A stretch of DNA of 64,000 nt from an uncultured Amylibacter sp. (GTDB lineage Bacteria; Pseudomonadota; Alphaproteobacteria; Rhodobacterales; Rhodobacteraceae). Shown here one piece after another: positions 44,612 through 53,325 of this stretch; within the stretch, counting starts at the first letter, position 1, and each line of letters starts with the position of its first letter. The stretch spans positions 1-64,000 of the forward strand of contig CANMGS010000003.1 of the NCBI GenBank assembly GCA_947497475.1, in the 5' to 3' direction. The translations under genes and the position numbers were made by a program. A model generated the notes under the pieces. The model was given only the letters and a program-made list of their open reading frames with translations, made no database searches and had not been told where the DNA came from.

Positions 44612-45241
44612 ATGACAGAAATTGACACCCCTGAAATTAAAGCACTTCAACATCTTGCAGCTTATCGATCAAAATTAGACAATATTTATGCTCTTGGCAT
44701 CGAGAGTAGTATGAGCCTCAACAAACTAAGTAAAGAGGTGGAAAAGAATGCAAAAAGGATGAAAAGGTCAGATGGAATTGGAGCTGAATCTAGGCGCATG
44801 TTTTATGGTCATACTCGCCCAGACGCGCCCGATGCAACTTTCCAGCATGTAGCAACCCATAAGGAAATCATTAATCGTACAGCTCATGGTGGTTCTCATC
44901 AAAAAATGTTGTTTCAAGCTGCAATAGTATTTGCCTATATGCATTGGGAAGATGACTGTCGCTCGAAATTTGCAAAGGAATTATCAATAGAGAAAAATAA
45001 AATCACAAGTGATGTATTCGGCGATTTAGGGAAATATCGCAACGCAATCGCACATAACAATTCTATTTTAAAAAGAAAATCACTGAAACTGAACTTTGTA
45101 GAAGTCAATTCAGAAATAGAATTGAATCAAAACCAATTCATGGAATTGTTCGCCACCTTGATTTCAGAATTAAATATTATCGCTGAGACATTTACTGGCT
45201 ACAATAGCCCATTCTGGTTTGATTTCCCTACTAATTCTTAA
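44612..45241 (+). CDS. HEPN-like domain protein of a tRNA-Asp mini-island
   Basis: A 209-residue, mostly alpha-helical soluble protein. Residues about 1-60 look like a helical region with many lysines. LGKYRNAIAHNNSIL (about 139-153) contains R-N-A-I-A-H, the R-x4-H signature of HEPN domains, which act as RNases in toxins and defence systems or as binding domains. The exact family is not recognised (resemblance to MAE_28990/RiboL-PSP-like HEPN proteins is from memory). A-T-rich codon use differs from neighbours. No antitoxin or partner gene is adjacent. The start has no good Shine-Dalgarno sequence. It is the only gene between the two 63-bp repeats. Confidence 0.6.
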   Translation: MTEIDTPEIKALQHLAAYRSKLDNIYALGIESSMSLNKLSKEVEKNAKRMKRSDGIGAESRRMFYGHTRPDAPDATFQHVATHKEIINRTAHGGSHQKMLFQAAIVFAYMHWEDDCRSKFAKELSIEKNKITSDVFGDLGKYRNAIAHNNSILKRKSLKLNFVEVNSEIELNQNQFMELFATLISELNIIAETFTGYNSPFWFDFPTNS

Positions 45242-45354
45242 GCACTAAGTATTTTAAAGTGTTTTGAATATATAGCAAAAGAATTCACAAAATATTGCTA
45301 ATTTTCAATTTCTTAAAGCGAGAATCGTGACAACATTCGTGACATTTTTATATT

Positions 45355-45390
45355 AAAAAAGCCCTAAGCTATTGAAAGCAAAGGGCTTAT
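45355..45390 (-). terminator. Terminator downstream of tRNA-Asp
   Basis: AAGCCCT ... AGGGCTT stem, followed on the minus strand by TTTTTT; it lies 11 bp past the tRNA 3' end and also faces the HEPN gene. Confidence 0.75.
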
Positions 45391-45400
45391 TTATATGGAG

Positions 45401-45477
45401 TGGCGCGGTTGACGGGGCTCGAACCCGCGACCTCCGGCGTGACAGGCCGGCACTCTAACCAGCTGAGCTACAACCGC
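45401..45477 (-). tRNA. tRNA-Asp (GUC)
   Basis: A 77-nt cloverleaf with encoded CCA. Acceptor GCGGTTG / CAACCGC, D-arm AGCTCAGCTGGTTAGAGT, anticodon arm CCGGC-CTGTCAC-GCCGG with GTC, and T-arm CGGGTTCGAGCCCCG. Its last 14 bp are duplicated at 44271-44284. Confidence 0.97.
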
Positions 45478-45576
45478 GCTTTTCCGTTACAACATACAAT
45501 CACTTGTCTGCTGTGAGGTGGCTTTTAGGGTTTAACATTAGATGCGTCAAGCACGTTCGCACGACAAAATGATATT

Positions 45577-45599
45577 TCTGTAAAAAATATTTTTACAGA
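45577..45599. promoter_or_regulatory. Perfect A/T-rich palindrome upstream of upp
   Basis: TCTGTAAAAA-ATA-TTTTTACAGA, 10-bp arms with a 3-bp centre, 97 bp before the upp start. It could be an operator or a transcript hairpin. Confidence 0.5.
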
Positions 45600-45696
45600 T
45601 TGAATGCGTCTATAAAAACAGTTTTAGGATCGCACTGGACAGCCTGTAATTTACTTGTTTAGGCTGCATCACATCACAAAACTGAAAGCACACCTT

Positions 45697-46329
45697 ATGA
45701 TTAAGCACCTGACTGTCGTTGATCACCCTCTTATTCAGCATAAGTTGACGATCATGCGAGACAAAACCACGCCTTCAAATCAGTTTCGCCAGTTGCTGCG
45801 TGAAATTAGCCACTTGCTGGCTTATGAAGTTACGCGTGATTTACCGCTTACAACAAAGTCAATTGACACCCCAATGCTGACGATAGATGCACCAACGGTT
45901 GAAGGTAAAAAACTGGCACTGGTATCCATCCTGCGCGCTGGCAACGGCCTGTTGGACGGTATGTTGGATTTGATTCCATCTGCCCGTGTGGGTTTTGTGG
46001 GACTGTACCGTGATGAAGAAACGTTAAAGCCTATAAAATACTATTTTAAAGTACCATCAGAAATCGACAAACGTTTGGTGATCGCGGTGGATCCTATGCT
46101 GGCCACTGGTAACTCCTCTGCAGCTGCCATCGATATGTTGAAAGAAGCAGGTGCCAAAAACATCGTATTCTTATGCCTATTAGCAGCCCCAGAAGGCGTT
46201 GCTCGCATGAAAGAAGCTCATCCCGATGTGCCTATCGTAACGGCCTCTCTTGATGATCACTTGAATGAAAACGGATATATCATGCCAGGTCTTGGGGATG
46301 CTGGTGATCGTATATTTGGTACTCAGTAA
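45697..46329 (+). CDS. upp: Uracil phosphoribosyltransferase
   Basis: A 210-residue Upp, which makes UMP from uracil and [21 protein letters not shown] at the start, [26 protein letters not shown], the PRPP loop [18 protein letters not shown] and the uracil-binding [20 protein letters not shown] are all present. The start at 45697 matches the family N-terminus; a frame from 45655 has no ribosome site. uraA follows 175 bp downstream, making a uracil salvage pair. Confidence 0.95.
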   Translation: MIKHLTVVDHPLIQHKLTIMRDKTTPSNQFRQLLREISHLLAYEVTRDLPLTTKSIDTPMLTIDAPTVEGKKLALVSILRAGNGLLDGMLDLIPSARVGFVGLYRDEETLKPIKYYFKVPSEIDKRLVIAVDPMLATGNSSAAAIDMLKEAGAKNIVFLCLLAAPEGVARMKEAHPDVPIVTASLDDHLNENGYIMPGLGDAGDRIFGTQ

Positions 46330-46504
46330 ATAACCAGCACATAATTATAGTATATATTTCTTGATTTTCGCATCGTTTGAGGCAATGCTTTCCTCGATTG
46401 ATCGCCTCCACGAAACGAGAGTGCGGTTTGAGGTCGGTATAAAAATCCAACGATAAAAAACGCACAACTATAATCCATTGGCATAAAGCCAAGAAGGAGG
46501 GAAA

Positions 46505-47764
46505 ATGAGTCATTCAGCTCAGAACACAGACTATTCATTTGGTCCAGAACAAGCCGTCGTCGGTGCGCAAATGCTATTTGTCGCCTTTGGCGCCTTGGTG
46601 CTGGTTCCAATCTTAACAGGACTTGATCCAAACGTTGCCCTATTCACGGCAGGCATTGGTACTCTGATTTTTCAGCTGATCACCAAAGGTCAAGTTCCAG
46701 TATTTTTGGCATCATCTTTTGCCTTTATCGCACCGATTATCTACGGCACTCAGACATGGGGATTAGCCGCAACGACAGGTGGACTTGCTGTAGCTGGTCT
46801 TTTCTATGTCGCGATAAGCTTTGCAGTACGGGCTTTTGGAAGTGGGTTTATACACCGATTATTACCGCCAGTCGTAGTCGGCCCAGTCATTATGGTGATC
46901 GGTCTATCTTTAGCCCCGATTGCGATCAACATGGCAACGGGATTAGCTGGAACAGATCAAATATTTCCAAAAACAGCTTCTCTTGTCGTCGCAGCAATCA
47001 CACTTGCTGCAACTGTACTTACTGCAATCTTAGGCAAAGGTATGATGAAAATCGTGCCTATTATCGTTGGTATTATTGTTGGGTACATCGCATCTTTGGT
47101 TATTGGCCCTTTAATGGGCGTTGGTTTTGTAAACTTTGGAAATGTTGGAAGTGCAGCTTGGTTTGCGATCCCATCATTCGTAGCACCGCAATTCGAATTG
47201 GCTGCTATCTTATTCATCCTACCAGTAGCTATCGCACCAGCGATTGAGCACTTTGGTGATATCGTGGCCATTAGTGGCGTGACGAAAAAGGATTACCTAG
47301 AAAAGCCAGGCATTCAGAACACGATGCTAGGAGATGGATTGGCAACAACAGCGGCTGGCCTTTTGGGCGGTCCACCAAATACGACCTATTCAGAAGTAAC
47401 AGGCGCTGTGACATTGACCAAAGCTTTCAATCCGGGTGTAATGACATGGGCGGCAATATTCGCAATTCTATTGGCCTTTGTGGGTAAATTAGGCGCATTG
47501 CTTGGTACAATTCCAATGCCAGTAATGGGTGGCATTATGATCCTGATGTTTGGTTTGATCACAACGGTTGGCTTATCGGTCTTGATGAAAGCCAAAGATG
47601 ATCTGACAGATGCGCGTAACATGTCCATCATTTCAATCATATTGGTTGTCGGCGTCGGCGGTCTTGCCATCCAATTTGGCGGTGGCTTTGCATTAGGCGG
47701 TATTGGTCTTGCAGGTGTTTTAGGAGTGCTTCTAAATCTATTCTTGCCAAAATCGGCAACATAA
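46505..47764 (+). CDS. uraA: Uracil permease (NCS2 family)
   Basis: A 419-residue membrane protein with about 14 segments. The UraA/NCS2 signatures are QMLFVAFGALVLVPILTGLDP near the N-terminus, the substrate-site helix IAPAIEHFGDIVAISGVTKKD (E and H conserved) and GGPPNTTYSEVTGAVTLTK. It brings in uracil with protons for Upp. AAGGAGGG lies 4 bp before the ATG, and a small hairpin, TTGGC-ATAAA-GCCAA, stands directly before that ribosome site. A strong terminator follows. Confidence 0.93.
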   Translation: MSHSAQNTDYSFGPEQAVVGAQMLFVAFGALVLVPILTGLDPNVALFTAGIGTLIFQLITKGQVPVFLASSFAFIAPIIYGTQTWGLAATTGGLAVAGLFYVAISFAVRAFGSGFIHRLLPPVVVGPVIMVIGLSLAPIAINMATGLAGTDQIFPKTASLVVAAITLAATVLTAILGKGMMKIVPIIVGIIVGYIASLVIGPLMGVGFVNFGNVGSAAWFAIPSFVAPQFELAAILFILPVAIAPAIEHFGDIVAISGVTKKDYLEKPGIQNTMLGDGLATTAAGLLGGPPNTTYSEVTGAVTLTKAFNPGVMTWAAIFAILLAFVGKLGALLGTIPMPVMGGIMILMFGLITTVGLSVLMKAKDDLTDARNMSIISIILVVGVGGLAIQFGGGFALGGIGLAGVLGVLLNLFLPKSAT

Positions 47765-47780
47765 ACAGAAATATACTTTA

Positions 47781-47810
47781 AAGGCCCGAGGTTAACCTTG
47801 GGCCTTTTTT
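47781..47810 (+). terminator. Terminator of uraA
   Basis: AAGGCCC / GGGCCTT stem with internal AGGT-TA-ACCT, followed by TTTT. Confidence 0.9.
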
Positions 47811-47811
47811 A

Positions 47812-48318
47812 TTAGCGACGCCAATATCTTTCTTGCCCAGTATCAACGTGAATAAACCCTCTACGCGGATAATACCCCACGCCCCCTGCACCATTTGCTT
47901 GGGCAACTTTGACCAAATCATATGTCTTTACACCTTTGATGGTAAAATCCACAGCGCGGCCTTCGACGTGCTTGCTTCTGCGTGCAGCACCGCGAATAGA
48001 TGAATTGGTCTTCTGAGTTCTGTAACCCGATTTAATCATCAACGGAGCACCCGAAAATTGCGCCTGAATACGCGCAAGAACCTCATAAAGCTCTATGTCC
48101 ATTGACTTCACTGCACCTGCACTCACATCACGCAAAATCCAGTTCAAAGACGTCAAATCTTTATCCTTAAGACCACGGCGCCCGAATTCACAACGGAACT
48201 TTTCACCAGTCCTTTGGCGCTCTAATTCCAGTACAGTTTTGGCACGAGCAACGGCAGGCGTTGCCAATAGAAAGGATTGGGCTGCCAAAGCAGCCATAAA
48301 ATTACGTCGCTGATACAT
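47812..48318 (-). CDS. DUF882/YcbK-like exported protein (second copy)
   Basis: A 168-residue protein with a twin-arginine-like signal (YQRRNFMAALAAQSFLL, likely cut after VARA). The mature DUF882 domain keeps LMIKSGYRTQKTNSS, SKHVEGRAVDFTIKG (H and D ligands) and RRGFIHVDTGQERYW (second H). It is shorter than the copy at 38.5 kb and only moderately similar. Probable role in peptidoglycan peptide trimming. Confidence 0.85.
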   Translation of the reverse strand: MYQRRNFMAALAAQSFLLATPAVARAKTVLELERQRTGEKFRCEFGRRGLKDKDLTSLNWILRDVSAGAVKSMDIELYEVLARIQAQFSGAPLMIKSGYRTQKTNSSIRGAARRSKHVEGRAVDFTIKGVKTYDLVKVAQANGAGGVGYYPRRGFIHVDTGQERYWRR

Positions 48319-48411
48319 TGCTCGATTTTCCGTTTTTTGGGGGACATAAAGAAAGCCTCACAGAATAGAAAATGGAACGTTACGATATTTGAGAGGATTT
48401 GCGCCTAAAGC

Positions 48412-48433
48412 AAAAAGCCGCCCATTGGGCGGC
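48412..48433 (-). terminator. Terminator of tRNA-Val
   Basis: A 7-bp GC stem GCCGCCC / GGGCGGC with a 3-nt loop, followed by TTTTT on the minus strand. Confidence 0.85.
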
Positions 48434-48439
48434 GTTTTA

Positions 48440-48515
48440 TGGTGGGTGATAAGAGACTCGAACTCCTGACATCTTCGGTGTAAACGAAGCGCTCTACCAA
48501 CTGAGCTAATCACCC
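48440..48515 (-). tRNA. tRNA-Val (UAC)
   Basis: A 76-nt cloverleaf with encoded CCA. Acceptor GGGTGAT / ATCACCC, anticodon arm CTTCG-TTTACAC-CGAAG with TAC, and T-arm AGGAGTTCGAGTCTCTT (the T-stem is imperfect). Confidence 0.96.
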
Positions 48516-48567
48516 GCTGTGTGGGCTTTTAGACAGAGTTTGCAGAGGCTTCAAGAGCCATTTTCAC

Positions 48568-48948
48568 TTAACTCGCTTTTTTTTCAGCTTCATCATTATT
48601 TTTTAGATTCAGCTTATAATGAAGCTTAACATTTTCACCAGAACCACGTTCAATAGAACGGATTTTACCCAATGGTGGGATTTGAACTGTTTTACCTTCA
48701 GCAAGACATTTATTGAGATATTCCAAAAGGCTATCAACAGCTTCGCGTACATCGCGCTTACGTAGACCCGTAGATACAGTCACATGATCATAGATGTCTT
48801 TTTTCTTGATCATGTTCGGATCAGTTACTTTGGCAGGTTCATCAGAAGTTTCTTCTGTGTCTGCTGCTGTTTCTTCAACTTCCACAACTTCTGCTTTCGC
48901 TTTTTCTGCTGCTTTTGTTGTCTTAGATTTTTTCGTCGCCGTTGCCAT
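48568..48948 (-). CDS. HU-like DNA-binding protein with charged N-terminal extension
   Basis: A 126-residue protein. The first 45 residues are a lysine/alanine segment followed by an acidic one (EVVEVEETAADTEETSDEP). The HU/IHF core follows (KKKDIYDHVTVSTGLRKRDVREAVDSLLEYLNKCLAEGKTVQIPPLGKI) but the DNA-wrapping arm is very short compared with a normal 90-residue HU. It probably packages DNA in an unusual way. The start at 48948 has GGGG 6 bp upstream; a frame to 48999 is open but has no ribosome site. It follows lon on the same strand, after a terminator. Confidence 0.78.
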   Translation of the reverse strand: MATATKKSKTTKAAEKAKAEVVEVEETAADTEETSDEPAKVTDPNMIKKKDIYDHVTVSTGLRKRDVREAVDSLLEYLNKCLAEGKTVQIPPLGKIRSIERGSGENVKLHYKLNLKNNDEAEKKAS

Positions 48949-48996
48949 TGCTTGCCCCATTTTTATTGTTTTATGAGGCAATGCTAACTGTAAAAA

Positions 48997-49031
48997 CAAA
49001 AAAACGCCACCAATTTTATCAACTGGTAGCG
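48997..49031 (-). terminator. Terminator of lon
   Basis: An 8-bp stem CGCTACCA / TGGTGGCG (minus-strand reading, one G-U), followed by TTTTTTTG. Confidence 0.85.
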
Positions 49032-49056
49032 CTCTTTTTAAGGTATTTAACTATAC

Positions 49057-51468
49057 TTAGTGTGCGATTGTTGGATTTGTCGCATTTTTATCTGCAGCCA
49101 AAGCAGCAGCAGCCGCTTCTTCTGCTGCTTCGTCCCATTCAATCGGTTCGGGTGCTGAAACCAAAGCGTGTTTTAGAACATCTGCAACAACATCCACAGG
49201 AATGATTTCCAAGCCATCTTTTACAATATCTGGAATATCTTGTAGGTCTTTCTCGTTATCACGCGGGATCAACACCGTTTTGATACCACCACGTAATGCC
49301 GCCAATAGCTTCTCTTTCAAGCCACCAATCGGCAGAACATGACCGCGCAAAGTAACCTCGCCTGTCATCGCAATATCCTTACGTACAGCTATACCTGTTA
49401 GAACAGATACAATTGATGTCACCATACCAACACCCGCAGACGGGCCATCCTTTGGCGTCGCCCCTTCTGGAACGTGTACGTGGATGTCGATCTTTTCAAA
49501 TTTTGGCGGCTTCACACCAATTTCTGGGCTGATAGAGCGTACAAATGAAGAGGCAGCATCAATGCTTTCCTTCATCACATCACCCAACTTACCAGTTGTC
49601 TTCATGCGACCTTTACCAGGCAATTTCAGCGCCTCGATCGATAGCAATTCACCACCAACAGATGTGTATGCCAAACCTGTCACAACACCGACTTGGTCTG
49701 TTTCTTCGGCCAAGCCGTATTTGAAACGCTTCACGCCCAAGTAATCGTCAATGTTATCCGCGGTTACATGAACAGTCTTCGTTTTACCCTTCACAATCTC
49801 TGTGATCGCTTTACGGCACAACTTAGCCAATTCACGTTCAAGATTACGCACACCTGCTTCGCGCGTGTAAACACGTACCATTTCCAAAAGTGCATCATCA
49901 TCTAGAACCAATTCGCCTTCACGCAGGCCGTGGTTTTTCAACTGTTTAGACAACAAGTGACGTTTTGCAATTTCCAGTTTCTCTTGCTCTGTGTAACCAG
50001 ACAAGCTGATGATCTCCATGCGGTCCAACAATGGGCCAGGCATATTATATGAGTTCGCTGTGGTCAGGAACATCACATTGGACAAGTCATATTCAACTTC
50101 CATGTAGTGATCTGCAAACGTACCGTTTTGCTCTGGATCCAGAACCTCAAGCATCGCACTGGCGGGATCGCCACGGAAGTCTTGACCCATCTTGTCAATT
50201 TCATCCAACAAAATCAGCGGGTTTGTGGTTTTTGCTTTTTTCATCGCTTGGATGATCTTACCCGGCATAGAGCCAATATAGGTCCGGCGGTGACCACGGA
50301 TTTCGCTTTCATCACGCACACCACCAAGGGATACACGGATAAACTCGCGGCCTGTTGCCTTTGCGACAGATTTACCTAGCGATGTTTTACCAACACCCGG
50401 AGGGCCAACAAGGCACAAGATTGGACCTTTCAGTTTCGCAGAACGTTTTTGAACCGCTAAGTATTCAACAATACGTTCTTTGACTTTTTCCAAACCATAG
50501 TGATCCGCATCCAAAATCTGTTCTGCACGACCAAGGTCTTTTTTCACGCGGGATTTAACGCCCCATGGAATAGACAGCATCCAATCCAAATAGTTGCGCA
50601 CAACTGTTGCTTCCGCAGACATTGGGGACATTTGGCGTAGTTTCTTCAACTCACCCAATGCTTTTTCCTTAGCTTCTTTGGAAAATTTCGTATTGCTGAT
50701 CTGCTGTTCAAGCTCGGCAAGTTCATCACCGCCACCGCTTTCACCATCACCCAATTCTTGCTGGATCGCTTTCATCTGTTCGTTCAGATAATACTCGCGT
50801 TGCGTGCGCTCCATCTGGTTTTTCACGCGTGATTTGATCTTTTTCTCGACCTTAAGCACAGACATTTCGCCCTGCATTAAGCCAAAGATTTTTTCCAAAC
50901 GCTCTGAAAGATCAAGCGTTTCAAGCAATTCTTGTTTTTGATCCACACGAATAGACAAGTGGCCTGCAACTGTATCTGCAAGTTTGTCCGCACCATCTGT
51001 TTTCGCAACAGCTGTTAATGCTTCTTCTGGGATTGATTTGTTTAGCTTTGCATAACGCTCGAATTCTTTTGATACAGAACGACTTAGCGCTTCAATGGCT
51101 GCCGGATCGTTTGCTGTTTCTTCCAAGAATTCAGCAGAAGCTTCAAAATAATCAGGGTTATCCAAATATTCCGTGATCTGAACACGGCGCAAACCCTCTA
51201 CCAGCACTTTTACAGTGCCGTCTGGTAATTTCAGCAACTGAAGAACGCTGGCCAAAACACCTGATGGGTAAATTGTTTCCTCAGTTGGCTCATCTTCTGA
51301 TGGGTCAATCTGGCTGGACAATAGAATTTCTTTATTGTCGTCCATAACAGCTTCAAGGGCGCGAACTGATTTTTCGCGGCCTACAAAAAGCGGTACGATC
51401 ATATGTGGAAAAACCACAATATCACGCAGTGGAAGGACTGGATAAGATACGCTGCTCGCGTCTGACAT
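49057..51468 (-). CDS. lon: ATP-dependent protease Lon
   Basis: An 803-residue Lon. N-terminal substrate domain (YPVLPLRDIVVFPHMIVPLFVGREKS), a coiled coil, the AAA+ domain (Walker A GPPGVGKTSLGK, Walker B ILLDEIDKM) and the serine-lysine protease domain (S in PKDGPSAGVGM, K in IGGLKEKLLAALRGG). It degrades damaged and regulatory proteins, including SciP and CcrM in Caulobacter. The C-terminus carries an alanine-rich tail of about 25 residues. A TTGACT-type -35 at 51573-51578 may start transcription; no clear sigma-32 site was seen. Confidence 0.96.
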   Translation of the reverse strand: MSDASSVSYPVLPLRDIVVFPHMIVPLFVGREKSVRALEAVMDDNKEILLSSQIDPSEDEPTEETIYPSGVLASVLQLLKLPDGTVKVLVEGLRRVQITEYLDNPDYFEASAEFLEETANDPAAIEALSRSVSKEFERYAKLNKSIPEEALTAVAKTDGADKLADTVAGHLSIRVDQKQELLETLDLSERLEKIFGLMQGEMSVLKVEKKIKSRVKNQMERTQREYYLNEQMKAIQQELGDGESGGGDELAELEQQISNTKFSKEAKEKALGELKKLRQMSPMSAEATVVRNYLDWMLSIPWGVKSRVKKDLGRAEQILDADHYGLEKVKERIVEYLAVQKRSAKLKGPILCLVGPPGVGKTSLGKSVAKATGREFIRVSLGGVRDESEIRGHRRTYIGSMPGKIIQAMKKAKTTNPLILLDEIDKMGQDFRGDPASAMLEVLDPEQNGTFADHYMEVEYDLSNVMFLTTANSYNMPGPLLDRMEIISLSGYTEQEKLEIAKRHLLSKQLKNHGLREGELVLDDDALLEMVRVYTREAGVRNLERELAKLCRKAITEIVKGKTKTVHVTADNIDDYLGVKRFKYGLAEETDQVGVVTGLAYTSVGGELLSIEALKLPGKGRMKTTGKLGDVMKESIDAASSFVRSISPEIGVKPPKFEKIDIHVHVPEGATPKDGPSAGVGMVTSIVSVLTGIAVRKDIAMTGEVTLRGHVLPIGGLKEKLLAALRGGIKTVLIPRDNEKDLQDIPDIVKDGLEIIPVDVVADVLKHALVSAPEPIEWDEAAEEAAAAALAADKNATNPTIAH

Positions 51469-51669
51469 ACTGTTTCCTTTGTTTTAGCAAGAAACCTTTG
51501 CGCCCCAGTTTTCCCAGCAACGCCCGTGTTTCTCCAATTGGTGTGAGCTTAATTTGGTGTTTAATAAGGCGAAGTCAATCCTTACACCGCTCATCTTTAT
51601 GTGTTTAATTGTGACTGTTTATAGCAAGAGTCGCAAGGGCAGAAGGCGAATTCGTGACATCAATCTGAA

Positions 51670-52800
51670 TTAAATTGGTTCAATATCGCCCTGTTCACGC
51701 ATCGCATGGAAGTTTTTAACAAACGCATCCAAAGCATTATTCGAAATAGCTTCGCGCATTCCAGCCATAAGCTCTTGATAATAATGTAAGTTATGCCACG
51801 TCAGTAACATTGACCCGATAATTTCGTGACATTTGATCGTATGGTGCAAATACGCACGTGAATATTTGGTACAACATGGGCATGTGCAATTTTCGTCCAG
51901 TGGTCGCGGATCATCTTTATGCCGTGCATTCTTAAGGTTGATCGCCCCCATGCGTGTTAACCCCTGACCTGTTCGTCCAGAACGGGATGGCAATACACAA
52001 TCGAACATGTCTACACCGCGTTGGACAGCACCAACCAAATCATCAGGCTTACCAACGCCCATCAAATATCGTGGTTTATTGTCGGGCAATTGCTGTGGGG
52101 CATAATTCAAGACATCAAACATCATCTCTTGCCCCTCACCTACAGCCAAACCGCCAATGGCATAGCCATCAAACTCAATCTTTTGCAAAGCTTCTGCACT
52201 TTCGGCGCGCATGTCTTGGAATGTGCTGCCTTGCTGGATGCCAAAAAGCGCATATCCAGGGCGATCCCCAAATGCATCACGTGATCGTTGCGCCCACCGC
52301 ATCGACAACTCCATGCTGGCACGTGCTTGTTTTTCTGTTGCGGGAAACGGCGTACATTCATCAAACGCCATCACAATGTCAGATCCTAAAAGCTTTTGGA
52401 TTTCCATAGACCGTTCAGGCGTCAAATTGTGTTCTGATCCATCAACGTGGCTGCGAAATTTTACACCCTCTTCGGTCAATTTGCGCAAATCAGTCAGGCT
52501 CATCACCTGAAACCCACCTGAATCCGTCAAGATAGGTTTATCCCAATTCATAAACTTATGCAGCCCACCCAGATTATGCACACGCTCTGCACCAGGACGC
52601 AGCATCAGATGGTAAGTGTTGCCCAAAAGGATGTCGGCGCCCGTTGCCGCAACACTCTCTGGCATCATTGCTTTTACAGTGGCAGCTGTGCCCACAGGCA
52701 TAAAGGCAGGCGTCTGAATATCCCCCTTTGGCGTCTTAACGATTCCCCGTCGCGCCATGCCATCTGTGTTAAGCAATTCAAAATCAAAGCGTTTTGACAT
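51670..52800 (-). CDS. tgt: tRNA-guanine(34) transglycosylase
   Basis: A 376-residue Tgt that exchanges G34 for preQ1 in tRNAs for Asp, Asn, His and Tyr. [12 protein letters not shown], the nucleophile region [12 protein letters not shown] and the zinc site [22 protein letters not shown] are present. queA is not adjacent, unlike many proteobacteria. It is divergent from sufT, with 73 bp between starts. Confidence 0.95.
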   Translation of the reverse strand: MSKRFDFELLNTDGMARRGIVKTPKGDIQTPAFMPVGTAATVKAMMPESVAATGADILLGNTYHLMLRPGAERVHNLGGLHKFMNWDKPILTDSGGFQVMSLTDLRKLTEEGVKFRSHVDGSEHNLTPERSMEIQKLLGSDIVMAFDECTPFPATEKQARASMELSMRWAQRSRDAFGDRPGYALFGIQQGSTFQDMRAESAEALQKIEFDGYAIGGLAVGEGQEMMFDVLNYAPQQLPDNKPRYLMGVGKPDDLVGAVQRGVDMFDCVLPSRSGRTGQGLTRMGAINLKNARHKDDPRPLDENCTCPCCTKYSRAYLHHTIKCHEIIGSMLLTWHNLHYYQELMAGMREAISNNALDAFVKNFHAMREQGDIEPI

Positions 52801-52873
52801 TTATATCTCTCTGGACGTTTCTGAAATCTTTTCTTATATGTTTACTCAGGAATTCCAAGAGAGATTACTGATT

Positions 52874-53236
52874 ATGACGTCTGAAAATGCACCTATGGAA
52901 GGTACACCGTTGATCAAACCATCAACAACGGAGCATCCTTTATACGATACCATCTGTGAAGCCTGTCGCACAGTGCATGACCCAGAAATCCCAGTGAACA
53001 TTTTTGATCTTGGTCTGATCTACACAATCGAGATCAGTGATGAAGGTGTTGTAAACATCCTAATGAGCCTTACCGCCCCTGGCTGCCCAGTGGCTGGTGA
53101 AATGCCTGGTTGGGTTGAAGAGGCTGTGGAACCTTTGCCTGGCGTGCAATCTGTTTCAGTTCACCTGATCTGGGAACCACAGTGGGGCATGGATATGATG
53201 TCTGACGAAGCTCGCCTTGAATTGGGCTTTATGTAA
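52874..53236 (+). CDS. sufT: SufT-like Fe-S assembly factor (MIP18/DUF59 family)
   Basis: A 120-residue protein. ACRTVHDPEIPVNIFDLGLIY (about 32-52), MSLTAPGCPVAGEMPGWV with the conserved cysteine, and the C-terminal MSDEARLELGFM are SufT hallmarks. SufT helps mature Fe-S proteins. The start at 52874 fits the family N-terminus; an upstream extension would overlap tgt. The rest of the suf operon is not here, but a SufA-like carrier is 2.4 kb downstream. Confidence 0.87.
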   Translation: MTSENAPMEGTPLIKPSTTEHPLYDTICEACRTVHDPEIPVNIFDLGLIYTIEISDEGVVNILMSLTAPGCPVAGEMPGWVEEAVEPLPGVQSVSVHLIWEPQWGMDMMSDEARLELGFM

Positions 53237-53325
53237 AGATTTTATTAAAGCGTCACATAACATAATCACAATTGTCATAAACTAATCCTAGGGTTGCTGG
53301 AGCAAAGCAAATCTAGGAGAAAATT

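Noticed and set aside
46323-46631. Minus-strand 102-codon frame between upp and uraA
   Set aside because: It overlaps the uraA start and has no family resemblance or ribosome site; the gap is read as uraA leader.
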